Assembly: GCF_010998615.1 (NCBI RefSeq)
Contig: NZ_JAAEAH010000024.1
Coordinates: 1 to 64,000, forward strand
Direction: 5' to 3'
Length of the DNA stretch: 64,000 nucleotides
Source: Myxococcus sp. CA023
Lineage (GTDB): Bacteria; Myxococcota; Myxococcia; Myxococcales; Myxococcaceae
This document shows, piece after piece, positions 52,298 through 60,988 of the stretch. The notes under the pieces were generated by a model, which was not told the DNA's origin, did not search any database, and worked only from the letters and a program-made list of their open reading frames with translations. Numbering within the stretch: position 1 is the stretch's first letter; the number at the start of each line of letters is the position of its first letter. The position numbers and the translations under genes were made by a program.

Positions 52298-52756
52298 ATG
52301 GGAATGCGGTCAAGGTTCGTAGGGTCGCAGATTGGATGTTGGCTATTCGTTCCGCTCTGCCTGATGTTGCTTTCGGGCTGTGTGTTGTCGCGGACGCCTC
52401 GGCCCGCGAAGGCGCCGCCCGAAGAAGCGGCTCGCTACCGATTTCCCGTTGTGCTTCCCACCGATGGGCAGCACGTCTTGCCAGGAGCGATTGCCGCTGC
52501 CGTCGCGTTCGCCATGGAAGACTTTCTCCCGCTGGGCGCACAGCCGCGTCGAGGCGCTACTCCCACGGAGGTTTGTGCCTCCCAGCGCCAGTCTTACGAC
52601 GTGACAACTGTTCCTGGGGCGAATGCCGTGGTCTTCGTCAGCTTCTCAGCCCGGCCGGACGCCTGCCGCGACATGGAAGGACCGCCCCTGTCGGACGTTC
52701 CCATCGTCTACGCGGTGGATACGACCACGTGGCTCATCCTCTCCGTGCAGAAGTAG
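52298..52756 (+). CDS. Hypothetical lipoprotein
   Basis: A 152-residue protein with a signal and lipobox (LCLMLLSGCVLS). Starts at 52292, 52298 and 52304 are all possible; 52298 is used. The mature part (YRFPVVLPTDGQHVLPGAIA ... VVFVSFSARPDACRD) looks like a small folded domain ending PIVYAVDTTTWLILSV. No family was recognised. Confidence 0.6.
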   Translation: MGMRSRFVGSQIGCWLFVPLCLMLLSGCVLSRTPRPAKAPPEEAARYRFPVVLPTDGQHVLPGAIAAAVAFAMEDFLPLGAQPRRGATPTEVCASQRQSYDVTTVPGANAVVFVSFSARPDACRDMEGPPLSDVPIVYAVDTTTWLILSVQK

Positions 52757-52782
52757 CGTGGCCCGCGCGAGCCGCCTCCTCG

Positions 52783-53730
52783 CTATCGGCCGCGCAGCAG
52801 GGATGCGTGATTGTCGCCCAGCCAGCGCTGGGCTGTGTCACGCAACGGGAACAGGGCTTCGCGCTCGCGGAAGGCCGGCGTGTGCTCGGGCGCACAGCGC
52901 CCCTCGTTGCTCGTGCCGTCGTCGAGGTCCGCGTGCAACATCGCGTGGAAGACGAGGTAGTCCACCACGAACGCGGGCACATGCGGCCGGTCCAGCGCTG
53001 GATGGATTCGAATCTCCCTCAACCGCGCGTCGTAGCCGCCCACGTGGATGCTGCGCCGCTTCGTGCCGGCCGGCTTGCGCGCCCACCCCACGTCCACTTG
53101 CACCCGGCCATCGAACCAACTCGCGTTGAGCCGGGCGAAGACGGCTTGCAAGTCGAAGCAGCGGCCCCGAGTGCGCAGCGGCTTCCCCGGCCGCCGCTCC
53201 CGGCGGACCCGCTCGTTGCGCTCGTGCGCGTAGGACTCCAGCACCTCGCCTGCCTGCGCATCCGCTCGGCCCGCATACGCCGCCATGGCCTGCACCACCG
53301 CGTCCGGCGCTTCCAGGAAGAGGTGGTGGATGCGCAGCCGCAGCCCCTCCTCACCCCGGCGGAAGCTCACCAGAGTGGCTCGGTTGTCCGTGAGCCGTAG
53401 GTGAACCGGCAAGCCAAGAATCGAAGACAACCGCCGTGCCAGGTCCGCCGCCAGCGGCAGGGCTTCCTCGCGCGCGGGGAGTCGGCTTTCCGGCACGCTG
53501 CTCGCGCGCTGCTCCGTCGCCAGTGGCAACGCTTCCTCACGCTCATGCACGGGACGCCGGTCCTCCACGCCAGTGCTTACAGGCCGCTCCGCCGCCAGTG
53601 GCCGCGCTTCCTCACGCGCCGGAAGCCTGCGCTGCACGCTGGTGCTGGCGCGCGACTCCGTCTCCACGTCCGCGCGCTCGGGCGCCGCCGTGTCGAACAA
53701 GCCCAGCTGTGAGGTCGGGGGCGAGGGCAT
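52783..53730 (-). CDS. SprT-like protein with degenerate zinc motif
   Basis: A 315-residue protein. The first 100 residues are a charged linker with three approximate repeats (REEARPLA, REEALPLA, REEALPLA). The C-terminal part has the SprT layout (FARLNASWFDGRVQVDVGWA, IRIHPALDRPHVPAFVVDYL, FHAMLHADL, then EHTPAFRERE ... FP). The usual HExxH is HAMLH at residues 262-266, so the catalytic Glu is Ala; a third His ligand seems kept. It may bind zinc and substrate without normal peptidase activity. Confidence 0.75.
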   Translation of the reverse strand: MPSPPTSQLGLFDTAAPERADVETESRASTSVQRRLPAREEARPLAAERPVSTGVEDRRPVHEREEALPLATEQRASSVPESRLPAREEALPLAADLARRLSSILGLPVHLRLTDNRATLVSFRRGEEGLRLRIHHLFLEAPDAVVQAMAAYAGRADAQAGEVLESYAHERNERVRRERRPGKPLRTRGRCFDLQAVFARLNASWFDGRVQVDVGWARKPAGTKRRSIHVGGYDARLREIRIHPALDRPHVPAFVVDYLVFHAMLHADLDDGTSNEGRCAPEHTPAFREREALFPLRDTAQRWLGDNHASLLRGR

Positions 53731-53848
53731 CCACCGCCAAAGGTAAGCCTCCCGGCGCGAGGATTCCAGGAGGATGGTCGCTCCCCGGGCGGAGAGGCGG
53801 AGGTCGCTGTTCGAAAATGTCGGGGGTTTAGCTTCGCCGCCGCCCCGC

Positions 53849-54343
53849 TCAGGACATGCGGCAGAGCCGGTCCACCCGGTTCAGCATCGTGGGCGTGCGA
53901 GATGCCCCATGCATTCGCCGGATGTGCTCCGCCGCCGTGGCCGCGTCCATGCCCGCCGCTCCGACGAACAGCGGCCGCAGGCTCTTCCCCCTCAGCACGG
54001 GCACAGAGGGCCCCGTGGTGACATAGGCCGTCTTCGCCACGCCAATGACGGGCACCTCTCGGTTGAGCGCTTCGTACAGGTGCGCCCCCAGGCCGGGCCG
54101 GTCCTCGCCGAGCCACACATAGCCATCCACGATGATGGCCTCCAGTGGCACCTCCACCCGCGCCAGCACCCGGAGTAGGTGCGGCAGCTCACGGCGGTAG
54201 AACTGCCCGGGCTCGTAGGGCTCGGCGGCGGGCCCATGCTCCACCAGGTGCGAGGCCTCGTTCGCATCCGCCCAATTTCGGAACAGCACGCACGCAGCCA
54301 CGGTGAGTTCGGGGCGGTAGTCCACGTCCACGCAAGCGAGCAT
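53849..54343 (-). CDS. Endonuclease V family protein (short form)
   Basis: A 164-residue member of the endonuclease V (Nfi) family, which cuts DNA or RNA beside deoxyinosine/inosine. The metal ligands appear kept: Asp6 in CVDVDY, Glu52 in FYRRELPHLL, Asp73 in IIVDGYVWLGEDRPGLGAHL; PVIGVAKTAYV is also family-typical. It is about 60 residues shorter than E. coli Nfi, so it may be a diverged paralogue. It lies 17 bp downstream of the DUF1444-type gene, probably in one operon. Confidence 0.8.
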   Translation of the reverse strand: MLACVDVDYRPELTVAACVLFRNWADANEASHLVEHGPAAEPYEPGQFYRRELPHLLRVLARVEVPLEAIIVDGYVWLGEDRPGLGAHLYEALNREVPVIGVAKTAYVTTGPSVPVLRGKSLRPLFVGAAGMDAATAAEHIRRMHGASRTPTMLNRVDRLCRMS

Positions 54344-54360
54344 CGTGCTGTCCTCCTGAC

Positions 54361-55662
54361 TCAGGGCGACTGGAAGTCCTCGAAGGTGACCTGCGCGGCG
54401 CGAAGTTGCTTCACCATCTCCAGGGACGGTGTTTCCGTGGTGCGGTAGCGCGGCGGCCACAGCTCTGGCACTGGCGTCAAACAACTGCCCGCGATGCGCT
54501 GCACCTCCCGCCACGGCACGGTGAAGAACTCATCACCTTCCGCCGCGGGACGCACGGCGACCATGTCCGCCTCCGGCAGCAGGGCGTCCACGTCGTGCGA
54601 CCAGACACACCAGGAGATGGGGAACTCGTCCCGCTTGCGCGCCGTCGCGCTGTAGCTGGCGACGAACAGGTCCACCTCCTGCGCCTCATGAAGCGCGTCG
54701 AGCTCCTCCTTCTGAGCGCTGTACTCCGCCAGCGCCAGGCGGACGTGGGCCAGCCGCACCCGGTTCGCCAGCACGTCCTGACCGGGGTGCACGTAGGGCA
54801 CCACGCGTCCCGCGTCGTCCACCGTGTACAGGGCGGGCGTCAGGCACCGGGACGCAGCCGCGTACTCCCGCTCTGCGCTCTCGCTCAGCCGTTCCACCAT
54901 CTCCGGACGCGCGTCGCCGCCGATGAGCAGCGTGGAGCGCTCCGGGAGGATGGCGATGGGCCGGCCCTCCACGCGACCGGCGAAGGACGCGAGGAACCCC
55001 GGGCGCAGCAGCCGGGACGTCTCGTAGGTATCGCGCGTCTCCACCGTCCACAGCGGGCCGTGCTCCTCGTCGTAGAGCTCCACGCCTTCGTCCGGGAGCC
55101 GGGCGAGGTTCGCGTGGGCCGCCGTGAAGGCTTCGTCCTCGGTGACGCCCCAGGTCTCCAGGTGCCGACGCTGGACGAACATGGCGGACTCCGGCAGGTC
55201 CATCACCAGCAGCTCGCGCAGGAAGGGCAGTGTCCGCCGCCCCACCATCTCCCGGTCCGCCTCCGCCGGCTTCTGCAGCGACATGCCGAAGGTGGACGCG
55301 CGCAGCACGGGCAAGAGCAACTCGCGGGCCTGCTCCCAGTGGAGCGAATCCGGCGACTCCTGCCACAGCGCGCGCAGGTAGCGCTGGATGAGTTGGACGC
55401 GCTGCTCGGGCGGCAGCTCGCGCGTGTCCGCGAAGAGGTTGTCCAGGAAGAAGGTGCCGTCACTTCCGGCGCGGGTGATGTCGAGGCCGTAGTCCTGCGT
55501 GCGCCGCTCCACCTTCTCCACCGCCGGGTCGGCGCGCAGCAGCGCCTCTACCTGCCGCATCAGCGCTTCGCGCGGCTCCACCGCCCAGGCCTTGGAGGGG
55601 CCGGGAGGTACCTCGCCGGCCGCTGGTGTCTTCCTCCCGAAAAGCCTGCCCCAGAACCCCAT
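54361..55662 (-). CDS. DUF1444-like hypothetical protein
   Basis: A 433-residue cytoplasmic protein. The start at 55662 is set at MGFWGRLFGRK, a basic amphipathic beginning. Conserved-looking segments include REALMRQVEALLRADPAVEK, LPFLRELLVMDLPESAMFVQ and a repeat-like second half (ALYTVDDAGRVVPYVHPGQD). The layout resembles DUF1444 proteins but the match is not certain. It precedes endonuclease V by 17 bp. Confidence 0.6.
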   Translation of the reverse strand: MGFWGRLFGRKTPAAGEVPPGPSKAWAVEPREALMRQVEALLRADPAVEKVERRTQDYGLDITRAGSDGTFFLDNLFADTRELPPEQRVQLIQRYLRALWQESPDSLHWEQARELLLPVLRASTFGMSLQKPAEADREMVGRRTLPFLRELLVMDLPESAMFVQRRHLETWGVTEDEAFTAAHANLARLPDEGVELYDEEHGPLWTVETRDTYETSRLLRPGFLASFAGRVEGRPIAILPERSTLLIGGDARPEMVERLSESAEREYAAASRCLTPALYTVDDAGRVVPYVHPGQDVLANRVRLAHVRLALAEYSAQKEELDALHEAQEVDLFVASYSATARKRDEFPISWCVWSHDVDALLPEADMVAVRPAAEGDEFFTVPWREVQRIAGSCLTPVPELWPPRYRTTETPSLEMVKQLRAAQVTFEDFQSP

Positions 55663-55738
55663 TCTCGCTCCCACGTGTGTGTCCGCGGCGAGGTTATGTC
55701 CGGTGGCCCGTGGGCTCCACCGGAACACGCAGGTCCCG

Positions 55739-56458
55739 TCACAAAGCCAGGAATGCCAGCAATGCGCCCAAGTCCTCGTCAGACAGGGACTCCAGGCTGT
55801 AGAGCGGCATGTTGCCCCCGACACCGAAGAACTGGCCGTGCCTCACCTTCTCGATGACGACCAGTGACTTGGGCACGCCGGGGAACAGCGCGTCGTAGTC
55901 GTTCGTCACCTCCGGCAGAATCGACGCCAGCTCGGTCAACCGGCCCGCGCCGGTGTGGGGCTCGCCGTGGCAGCTCTGGCAGGCCTCCACGTAGACCTGC
56001 TGTCCGCGCGTCACGTCACCGCGCGTGACTTCGAGGATGTCCTTCACCACCGTGAAGGGACGGGCCGGCGCGGACGGGCTCGGGCTGATGCTCACCAGGT
56101 ATTCGTACAGCGCCCGGCTCTGCGGCGAGTCCTTCGGCAGCGGCGTCACACCCCGCATGAAGTTCACGTAGCAGAAGTTCACCGCGTCCAGCAGGCGCGT
56201 CTCGAAGCCGCCCCACCAGCTCTCCCGGAACGCCGAGTCATACAGCGTGTAGCCGGAGTCCATCCGCCCCACTGGCGCGGTGGGCGTCGTCGCGTGGCAT
56301 GTCGCGCACGAGAAGCTGTTGAAGCCGCTCTCCGACAGCCGCGAGTCGTTGAACAGCACCTCGCCGTACTCCGCCGCCGGCACGCGGCCATCGCCGCTGT
56401 CGTCGCAGCCGGTCAGCGCCAGGGCCAGGGCCACCACACCCCATGCCGCGCGCTTCAT
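55739..56458 (-). CDS. Di-haem c-type cytochrome lipoprotein
   Basis: A 239-residue lipoprotein (lipobox ALALTGCDD). Two CxxCH haem sites are present: CATCH at about residues 52-56 and CQSCH at about 161-165, and a possible distal Met in GNMPLYSLESL near the C-terminus. It is exported, and probably carries electrons in the periplasm or at the outer membrane. It is the last gene of a tightly packed four-gene operon, overlapping the YncE-like gene by four bases. Confidence 0.88.
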   Translation of the reverse strand: MKRAAWGVVALALALTGCDDSGDGRVPAAEYGEVLFNDSRLSESGFNSFSCATCHATTPTAPVGRMDSGYTLYDSAFRESWWGGFETRLLDAVNFCYVNFMRGVTPLPKDSPQSRALYEYLVSISPSPSAPARPFTVVKDILEVTRGDVTRGQQVYVEACQSCHGEPHTGAGRLTELASILPEVTNDYDALFPGVPKSLVVIEKVRHGQFFGVGGNMPLYSLESLSDEDLGALLAFLAL

Positions 56459-57708
56459 GGCTGCCCCCGCAGGATGCTCACCGAGTCCGGGAAGATGCCC
56501 ACCTCCACCGTGCCCACCACCGTGCCTTCCGTCAGGTCCACCGCGTGCAACGTGCCCGGCCCCACGTGGTCGCCTTCGCAGACGACCAGGCCGATGCGCT
56601 CGTCGGGTGTCAGCGTGACTTGATGCACGTTGAGACAGCCGGCGTCCGCCAGTTGCACCTCGCGCAGCACGTTGCCCGTCTCCGGGTCGATGACGGCCAG
56701 TGCGTCCACCAACTGGTAGGGCATGTACAGCGTGCGCCCGTCCGAGGTGAAGGCGCCGAACATCGGGGGCCCGCGCAGTGGTGGCACGGCGCGCTCGGGC
56801 ATCATGGCGCGCGTTTGGGGATTGAGCACGTGCAGCTGCCGGCTGGCCATGGAGCTGACCCAGACCTCGCCCGTGGTGGGGGATTGTGTCAGCGCGTAGG
56901 GCTGGTGCCGGGGCGCCACCGGGCTGCCCGAGTCCGTCGCCACCTTCACCCGCGTCACCGTGGGTTTCGCCTCCGCGAGGTCGACGATGGCCACCTCGTC
57001 CGACCAGCAGGCGATATAGGCCGTGCGCTCGTCCGCGGACAGGCGCACCGCGTGAGGCGCCGGGCACACCTCCACCATGTCCTTCCGGGTCATGGTCCGC
57101 GCGTCGATGATGGCCAGGTTCGCGTTCATGTCCGAATAGGGGCGGTTCTGGCGCGCCATCTCGGAAATCTTCAGCGTGTCGAAGTGCGTCTGGTACAGCG
57201 TGTTCCCATCCGCGCTGATGATGACGTCACCGGGATTGGGGTTCACACGCACCGAGCCCACGAGCCGGTTGTCGCGCGCGTCCAGCTTCAGGCAGTAACC
57301 GTCATCCGCGCCCGTGCCGTGGGCACCATGCGGCCCCGAGCCACCCCCTGGCACGTAGTTGGAGATGCCGACGTAATAGAAGTCCCCCGCGGGCGACACG
57401 GCGGTGTGGTGCGGCCCCTCCAGCTCCACCGGGTTGAGCCCCACTGGCACGCGCGCCAGCTCGCGGAAGTCCGGCGTGCCCACGGTGGCCAGCTCCACCA
57501 GGCTGAGGGTGTCATCCAAGCTGTTGGTGACCAGGATGCGTCCGCCGGGGCCCGGCGGTGGAATGAACGTTCCTTCCCGCCAGGGCTCCTCGTGCGCGTA
57601 GTCCAGCCCGTCCGGTGGCGTCACGCCCACCACCCGCGCCGAGTTCTCATCACAGCCGGCCATCAGCAGCGCCAGCGCGGGCATCCACCACGGTGTCCAG
57701 TGGCTCAT
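56455..57708 (-). CDS. YncE-like beta-propeller lipoprotein
   Basis: A 417-residue protein with a lipobox (ALALLMAGCDE). The body is a seven-bladed-type propeller with repeated segments such as ILVTNSLDDTLSLVELATVG, VIISADGNTLYQTHFDTL, AIIDARTMTRKDMVE and PYALTQSPTTGEVWVSS. YncE-like proteins bind DNA or metal cofactors, or support redox enzymes. Here the neighbouring cytochrome suggests a redox partner. It is coupled to the cytochrome and the preceding gene by 4 bp overlaps. Confidence 0.85.
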   Translation of the reverse strand: MSHWTPWWMPALALLMAGCDENSARVVGVTPPDGLDYAHEEPWREGTFIPPPGPGGRILVTNSLDDTLSLVELATVGTPDFRELARVPVGLNPVELEGPHHTAVSPAGDFYYVGISNYVPGGGSGPHGAHGTGADDGYCLKLDARDNRLVGSVRVNPNPGDVIISADGNTLYQTHFDTLKISEMARQNRPYSDMNANLAIIDARTMTRKDMVEVCPAPHAVRLSADERTAYIACWSDEVAIVDLAEAKPTVTRVKVATDSGSPVAPRHQPYALTQSPTTGEVWVSSMASRQLHVLNPQTRAMMPERAVPPLRGPPMFGAFTSDGRTLYMPYQLVDALAVIDPETGNVLREVQLADAGCLNVHQVTLTPDERIGLVVCEGDHVGPGTLHAVDLTEGTVVGTVEVGIFPDSVSILRGQP

Positions 57709-58313
57709 CGCGAATCCTCCACGCGGATGGTGCGTGGTGACTCCAGGCGATACGGACCTTCACGCAGCCGGTTCTGGACCAGGTAGGCGCTGGTCACCTG
57801 GACGCGGAGGTCCTGACCCGAGGCGGCACGGAGCGTGTCCCAGGTCGCCGCGTCGAGCTGCCACTCCATGTTCGATGTCAGCAACTCCACCGGACACCGC
57901 CGCCCGGGCACGGTGACCTGCACCCAGTAGAGGTCGCCGGTGACGGGCGGCAGATGCGCCTGGGCGGACGGCAGCAGCAGGTTGCCCAGCCACGCCATCA
58001 TGGTGCGGGGCGTCTCGCGCGATGGAAGCCGGGAGGCCAGCGGAGACGTCCAACGCCACGTGGGCGGCGCCGCGTCCATCGCATAGGTCTGGCCCGGGAC
58101 GGGGGACTCCAGCGTCACCGCCTGGGAGCTGTCGGTGGGCCGGCCTTGCGCGTCGACGAAGGTGCGCCACGCCTCATCGGTGGCATCGCCGCCGTAGAGC
58201 GGTTCGCCGCACGCTTCGTTCCGTGGCGCGTCCTCGCCGTCGCAGGCGGTGCCCAGCACCAGCAGCGCGGCCGCGCAGGGGGCCCACCGCCACTTTCGAA
58301 TCGGGAGTGTCAT
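57705..58313 (-). CDS. Hypothetical lipoprotein of the redox operon
   Basis: A 202-residue protein with a lipobox (LLVLGTACDG). The last two thirds contain SPVPGQTYAMDAAPPTWRWT and DLYWVQVTVPGRRCPVELLT, looking like beta-sandwich (Ig/Fn3-like) strands. There are three Cys besides the lipid one. No named family was recognised. It lies between the MYXO-CTERM protein (7 bp upstream) and the YncE-like protein (4 bp overlap), so it is part of the same exported module. Confidence 0.7.
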   Translation of the reverse strand: MTLPIRKWRWAPCAAALLVLGTACDGEDAPRNEACGEPLYGGDATDEAWRTFVDAQGRPTDSSQAVTLESPVPGQTYAMDAAPPTWRWTSPLASRLPSRETPRTMMAWLGNLLLPSAQAHLPPVTGDLYWVQVTVPGRRCPVELLTSNMEWQLDAATWDTLRAASGQDLRVQVTSAYLVQNRLREGPYRLESPRTIRVEDSR

Positions 58314-58320
58314 CAGAAGC

Positions 58321-59655
58321 CTATCGATGTGGACGCCGTGGGCCACGGCGCCTCGGGAGGAGGGAGGACAGCAGCAACAGCAGGGGCAGGGCGGGGCCCG
58401 CCGCGGCGGCGCAGCCACCGGACTTCGGCTCGGGTGGGCGCTGCTCGGGCGGCTGTTGCCCCGCGTCGGCGGTGCCCGCGTCGGGCGTGCCCGCATCCGG
58501 CGGCGGCGGCTCCTCCACGCCACCATCCGGGTAGAGCGGGGCGCCCAGTTGCTCCGCGAGCTGCGGCCAGCGGGCCGGGCAGAGGTCCCGCACGGGGGTT
58601 CCGCGTGGGCACAACTGCGTGCCCTGGATTTCGTACAGCGCGAAGATGTGTTCCCAGGTGCGCCCCTGGTCCGTGCTGCGCGCCAGAGCCCAGTCGTGCA
58701 GCCAGGTGGAGCCGCAGCCGTAGAGCGTCTCGCCGTCGCGCAGCACGCACGCGTTGCCGGTGGGCAGGGGTTGCTTCTCCAACGGGCCGGTGCTCGAGCC
58801 CATGAAGAAGTAGTTGAGGGTGCCCACCCAGGCGGTGCCGCCATCGGAGGACAGGTCCATGTTGATGAACGTGTCATCCAACACGGTCACCTGCGTCAGC
58901 GTGCGGCCCCCGTCATCGCTGCGCAACAGGTGCGTGTAGCCCTGCGCGGAGACGCGCACCCACACCACGTCCACGGCGACGGGGTCCACCGCCACCACGG
59001 TCAGCGCGTAGGGCCGCAGCAGCTCTGGGAGCGCATGCGGGAACTCCTGCCAGGTGTCGCCCGCGTCGTCGCTGCGCAGCACCACCATCTGGTTGTTGGA
59101 GACGCCCGACACATAGAGGCGGCGGGGGTCCACCGGGGACACGCGGACCGCGTTCAGCTCCAGCCCCGTGCGCAGCAGCGGCGAGGCGGTCCACGTCTCT
59201 CCGCCGTCGTCGGAGCGGTACAGGCCGTTGGCGATACCGGGCCGTCCGGTGACGGCATGGAAGACGCGGTCATCGGTGGGGTGGGCCGCCAGCCCCGTCA
59301 CCCAGGTCGACTTGAAGAAGGGATGCGTGCGCCAGGAGCAGCCCTCGTCCGGGGAGTGCAGCAGGGCGCTGCCAGTGGCGGCGAGGATGTCGCCGGTTTC
59401 CCGCCAGAGGTAGGCCTCTGGGCGCCATCCGCCATACCCCATGGCATCCGGACACACCCAGCGCCAGGTCTTGCCGCTGTCGCGGGAGATGACCGCGCCG
59501 AACGTCGTCCCGGAGAAGAAGTCCTGGGGGTGGCCTCGGCGGAGGGTGATGTTGGACGTCTCCGGGAGGCCGGCGTGGGCATGCGCCGCCGCTCCAGGCA
59601 GCACGGCCAGGAGGGAAGCGACGGTGCTCAAGGCAACCGTGATGCGCGACTTCAT
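58321..59655 (-). CDS. Sialidase/VPS10-like beta-propeller with MYXO-CTERM anchor
   Basis: A 444-residue exported protein. A signal peptide (to about residue 25) precedes repeated BNR-like motifs: SRDSGKTWRW, SPDEGCSWR, SDDGGETWTA, SDDAGDTWQE, SDDGGRTLTQ, STDQGRTWEH. A Pro/Asp-Ala-Gly linker then leads to a MYXO-CTERM tail: KSGGCAAAAG, a hydrophobic run, and RRRGPRR at the end. This tail directs sorting to the myxobacterial surface after cleavage at the Cys. It is the first gene of the four-gene operon. A glycan-binding or photosystem-assembly-like role is possible; catalytic sialidase residues were not identified. Confidence 0.88.
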   Translation of the reverse strand: MKSRITVALSTVASLLAVLPGAAAHAHAGLPETSNITLRRGHPQDFFSGTTFGAVISRDSGKTWRWVCPDAMGYGGWRPEAYLWRETGDILAATGSALLHSPDEGCSWRTHPFFKSTWVTGLAAHPTDDRVFHAVTGRPGIANGLYRSDDGGETWTASPLLRTGLELNAVRVSPVDPRRLYVSGVSNNQMVVLRSDDAGDTWQEFPHALPELLRPYALTVVAVDPVAVDVVWVRVSAQGYTHLLRSDDGGRTLTQVTVLDDTFINMDLSSDGGTAWVGTLNYFFMGSSTGPLEKQPLPTGNACVLRDGETLYGCGSTWLHDWALARSTDQGRTWEHIFALYEIQGTQLCPRGTPVRDLCPARWPQLAEQLGAPLYPDGGVEEPPPPDAGTPDAGTADAGQQPPEQRPPEPKSGGCAAAAGPALPLLLLLSSLLPRRRGPRRPHR

Positions 59656-59671
59656 GCCAATGGACTCCGGG

Positions 59672-59700
59672 AGAACGTGCCGGCCCCCACGTTAACGTTC
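59672..59700. promoter_or_regulatory. AACGT half-site cluster in divergent promoter region
   Basis: Between the starts at 59655 and 59792: GAACGT (59673-59678), ACGTTAACGT (59689-59698, a palindrome) and ACGTTC (59695-59700). The outer GAACGT/ACGTTC pair is a perfect inverted repeat with a 16-nt spacer. It may control the exported redox operon, the aldo/keto reductase, or both. Confidence 0.45.
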
Positions 59701-59791
59701 GCCCCGCCGGAGCATAGCGGGGGGAATCGCTGCCCAGGTCGCGCATTCCGATTGAGCGCCTGGGGCTCGCCCGTTACCAGGAGGCCCCTCT

Positions 59792-60838
59792 ATGGGAATG
59801 GAATATCGGCAGCTCGGCGGCTCTGGCTTCAAGGTTCCGGTGTTGACGCTCGGGACGGGAACCTTTGGAGGCCAGGGGGACTTCTTCAAGGTGTGGGGCA
59901 GCAGCGGGGTCGAGGAGGCCACGCGTCTGGTGGACATCAGCCTGGAGGCCGGGCTGAACATGTTCGACAGCGCGGACAACTACTCGCGCGGCCTGGCGGA
60001 GGAGATTCTCGGCAAGGCCATCTCCGGCCGCCGGGAGAAGGTCATCCTCTCCACGAAGGGCACCTTCCGCTCGGGGGAGGGACCGAACGACGTGGGCTCC
60101 TCGCGCTTCCACATCACCCGCGCGGTGGAGGCCAGCCTGAAGCGGCTGGGCACCGACTACATCGACCTCTACCAACTGCACGCCTTCGACGCGCTCACGC
60201 CCGTCGAGGAGGCGCTGCGGGCGCTCGACGACCTCGTGCGCGCCGGGAAGATTCGCTACATCGGCGCGTCGAACTTCTCCGGCTGGCACCTGATGAAGTC
60301 GCTCGCCACCTCGGAGAAGTACGGCCTCGCGCGGCACGTGGCGCACCAGGCCTACTACTCGCTGGTGAGCCGGGAGTTCGAGTGGGAGCTGATGCCCCTC
60401 GCCCTGGACCAGAAGGTGGGCACCGTCGTGTGGAGCCCGCTCGGCTGGGCACGGCTGACGGGAAGGATTCGCCGGGGACAGCCCCGGCCCGAGGGCTCCC
60501 GCATGCAGTCCTCGCTCAACGCCCAGGGGGCGCCGCCTCTCTCCGAGGAGTACCTCTTCCGCGTGGTGGACGCGCTCGATGCCGTCGCCGCGGAGACGGG
60601 GAAGACGGTGCCACAGGTCGCCATCAACTGGCTGCTCCAGCGCCCCTCCGTGTCCACCATCGTCATCGGCGCGCGCAACGAGGAGCAGCTCCGGCAGAAC
60701 CTGGGCGCGGTGGGGTGGAACCTCACCCCTGACCAGGTGGCCCGGCTCGACGCGGCCAGCGCGGTGACGCCCACCTACCCGTATTGGCACCAGCTCGGCT
60801 TCGCCGAGCGCAACCCATTCCCGACGAAGGTGGACTGA
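59792..60838 (+). CDS. Aldo/keto reductase
   Basis: A 348-residue AKR, with the TIM-barrel family pattern: GLNMFDSADNYSRGLAEEIL (catalytic Asp-Tyr region), VILSTKGTF with the active-site Lys, YIDLYQLHAFD with His, and the NADPH-binding end VIGARNEEQLRQNLGAV. It most resembles the oxidoreductases of the YajO/IolS-like group. It reduces aldehydes or ketones with NADPH; the substrate is unknown. It is divergent from the exported redox operon, 136 bp away, and ends at a hairpin. Confidence 0.93.
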   Translation: MGMEYRQLGGSGFKVPVLTLGTGTFGGQGDFFKVWGSSGVEEATRLVDISLEAGLNMFDSADNYSRGLAEEILGKAISGRREKVILSTKGTFRSGEGPNDVGSSRFHITRAVEASLKRLGTDYIDLYQLHAFDALTPVEEALRALDDLVRAGKIRYIGASNFSGWHLMKSLATSEKYGLARHVAHQAYYSLVSREFEWELMPLALDQKVGTVVWSPLGWARLTGRIRRGQPRPEGSRMQSSLNAQGAPPLSEEYLFRVVDALDAVAAETGKTVPQVAINWLLQRPSVSTIVIGARNEEQLRQNLGAVGWNLTPDQVARLDAASAVTPTYPYWHQLGFAERNPFPTKVD

Positions 60839-60854
60839 ACGCGGCCTTGGGCGG

Positions 60855-60874
60855 CGTCTTCCATGTGGAAGACG
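60855..60874 (+). terminator. Hairpin after aldo/keto reductase
   Basis: CGTCTTCCA and TGGAAGACG are perfect 9 bp arms separated by 2 nt, so the folded loop must open two inner pairs. It lies 16 bp after the stop codon and no long U-tract follows. Confidence 0.6.
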
Positions 60875-60988
60875 TCTGCCTCGCGAGGACGCTCGCCTCC
60901 CTTCATGGGGTCTGCTACGCACGGCGCCTGGTCCGGCACGTGGAGAGCCCAGGGGGTGGGCCCAGGGGTGCCTGGGGGAGTTCACGGC

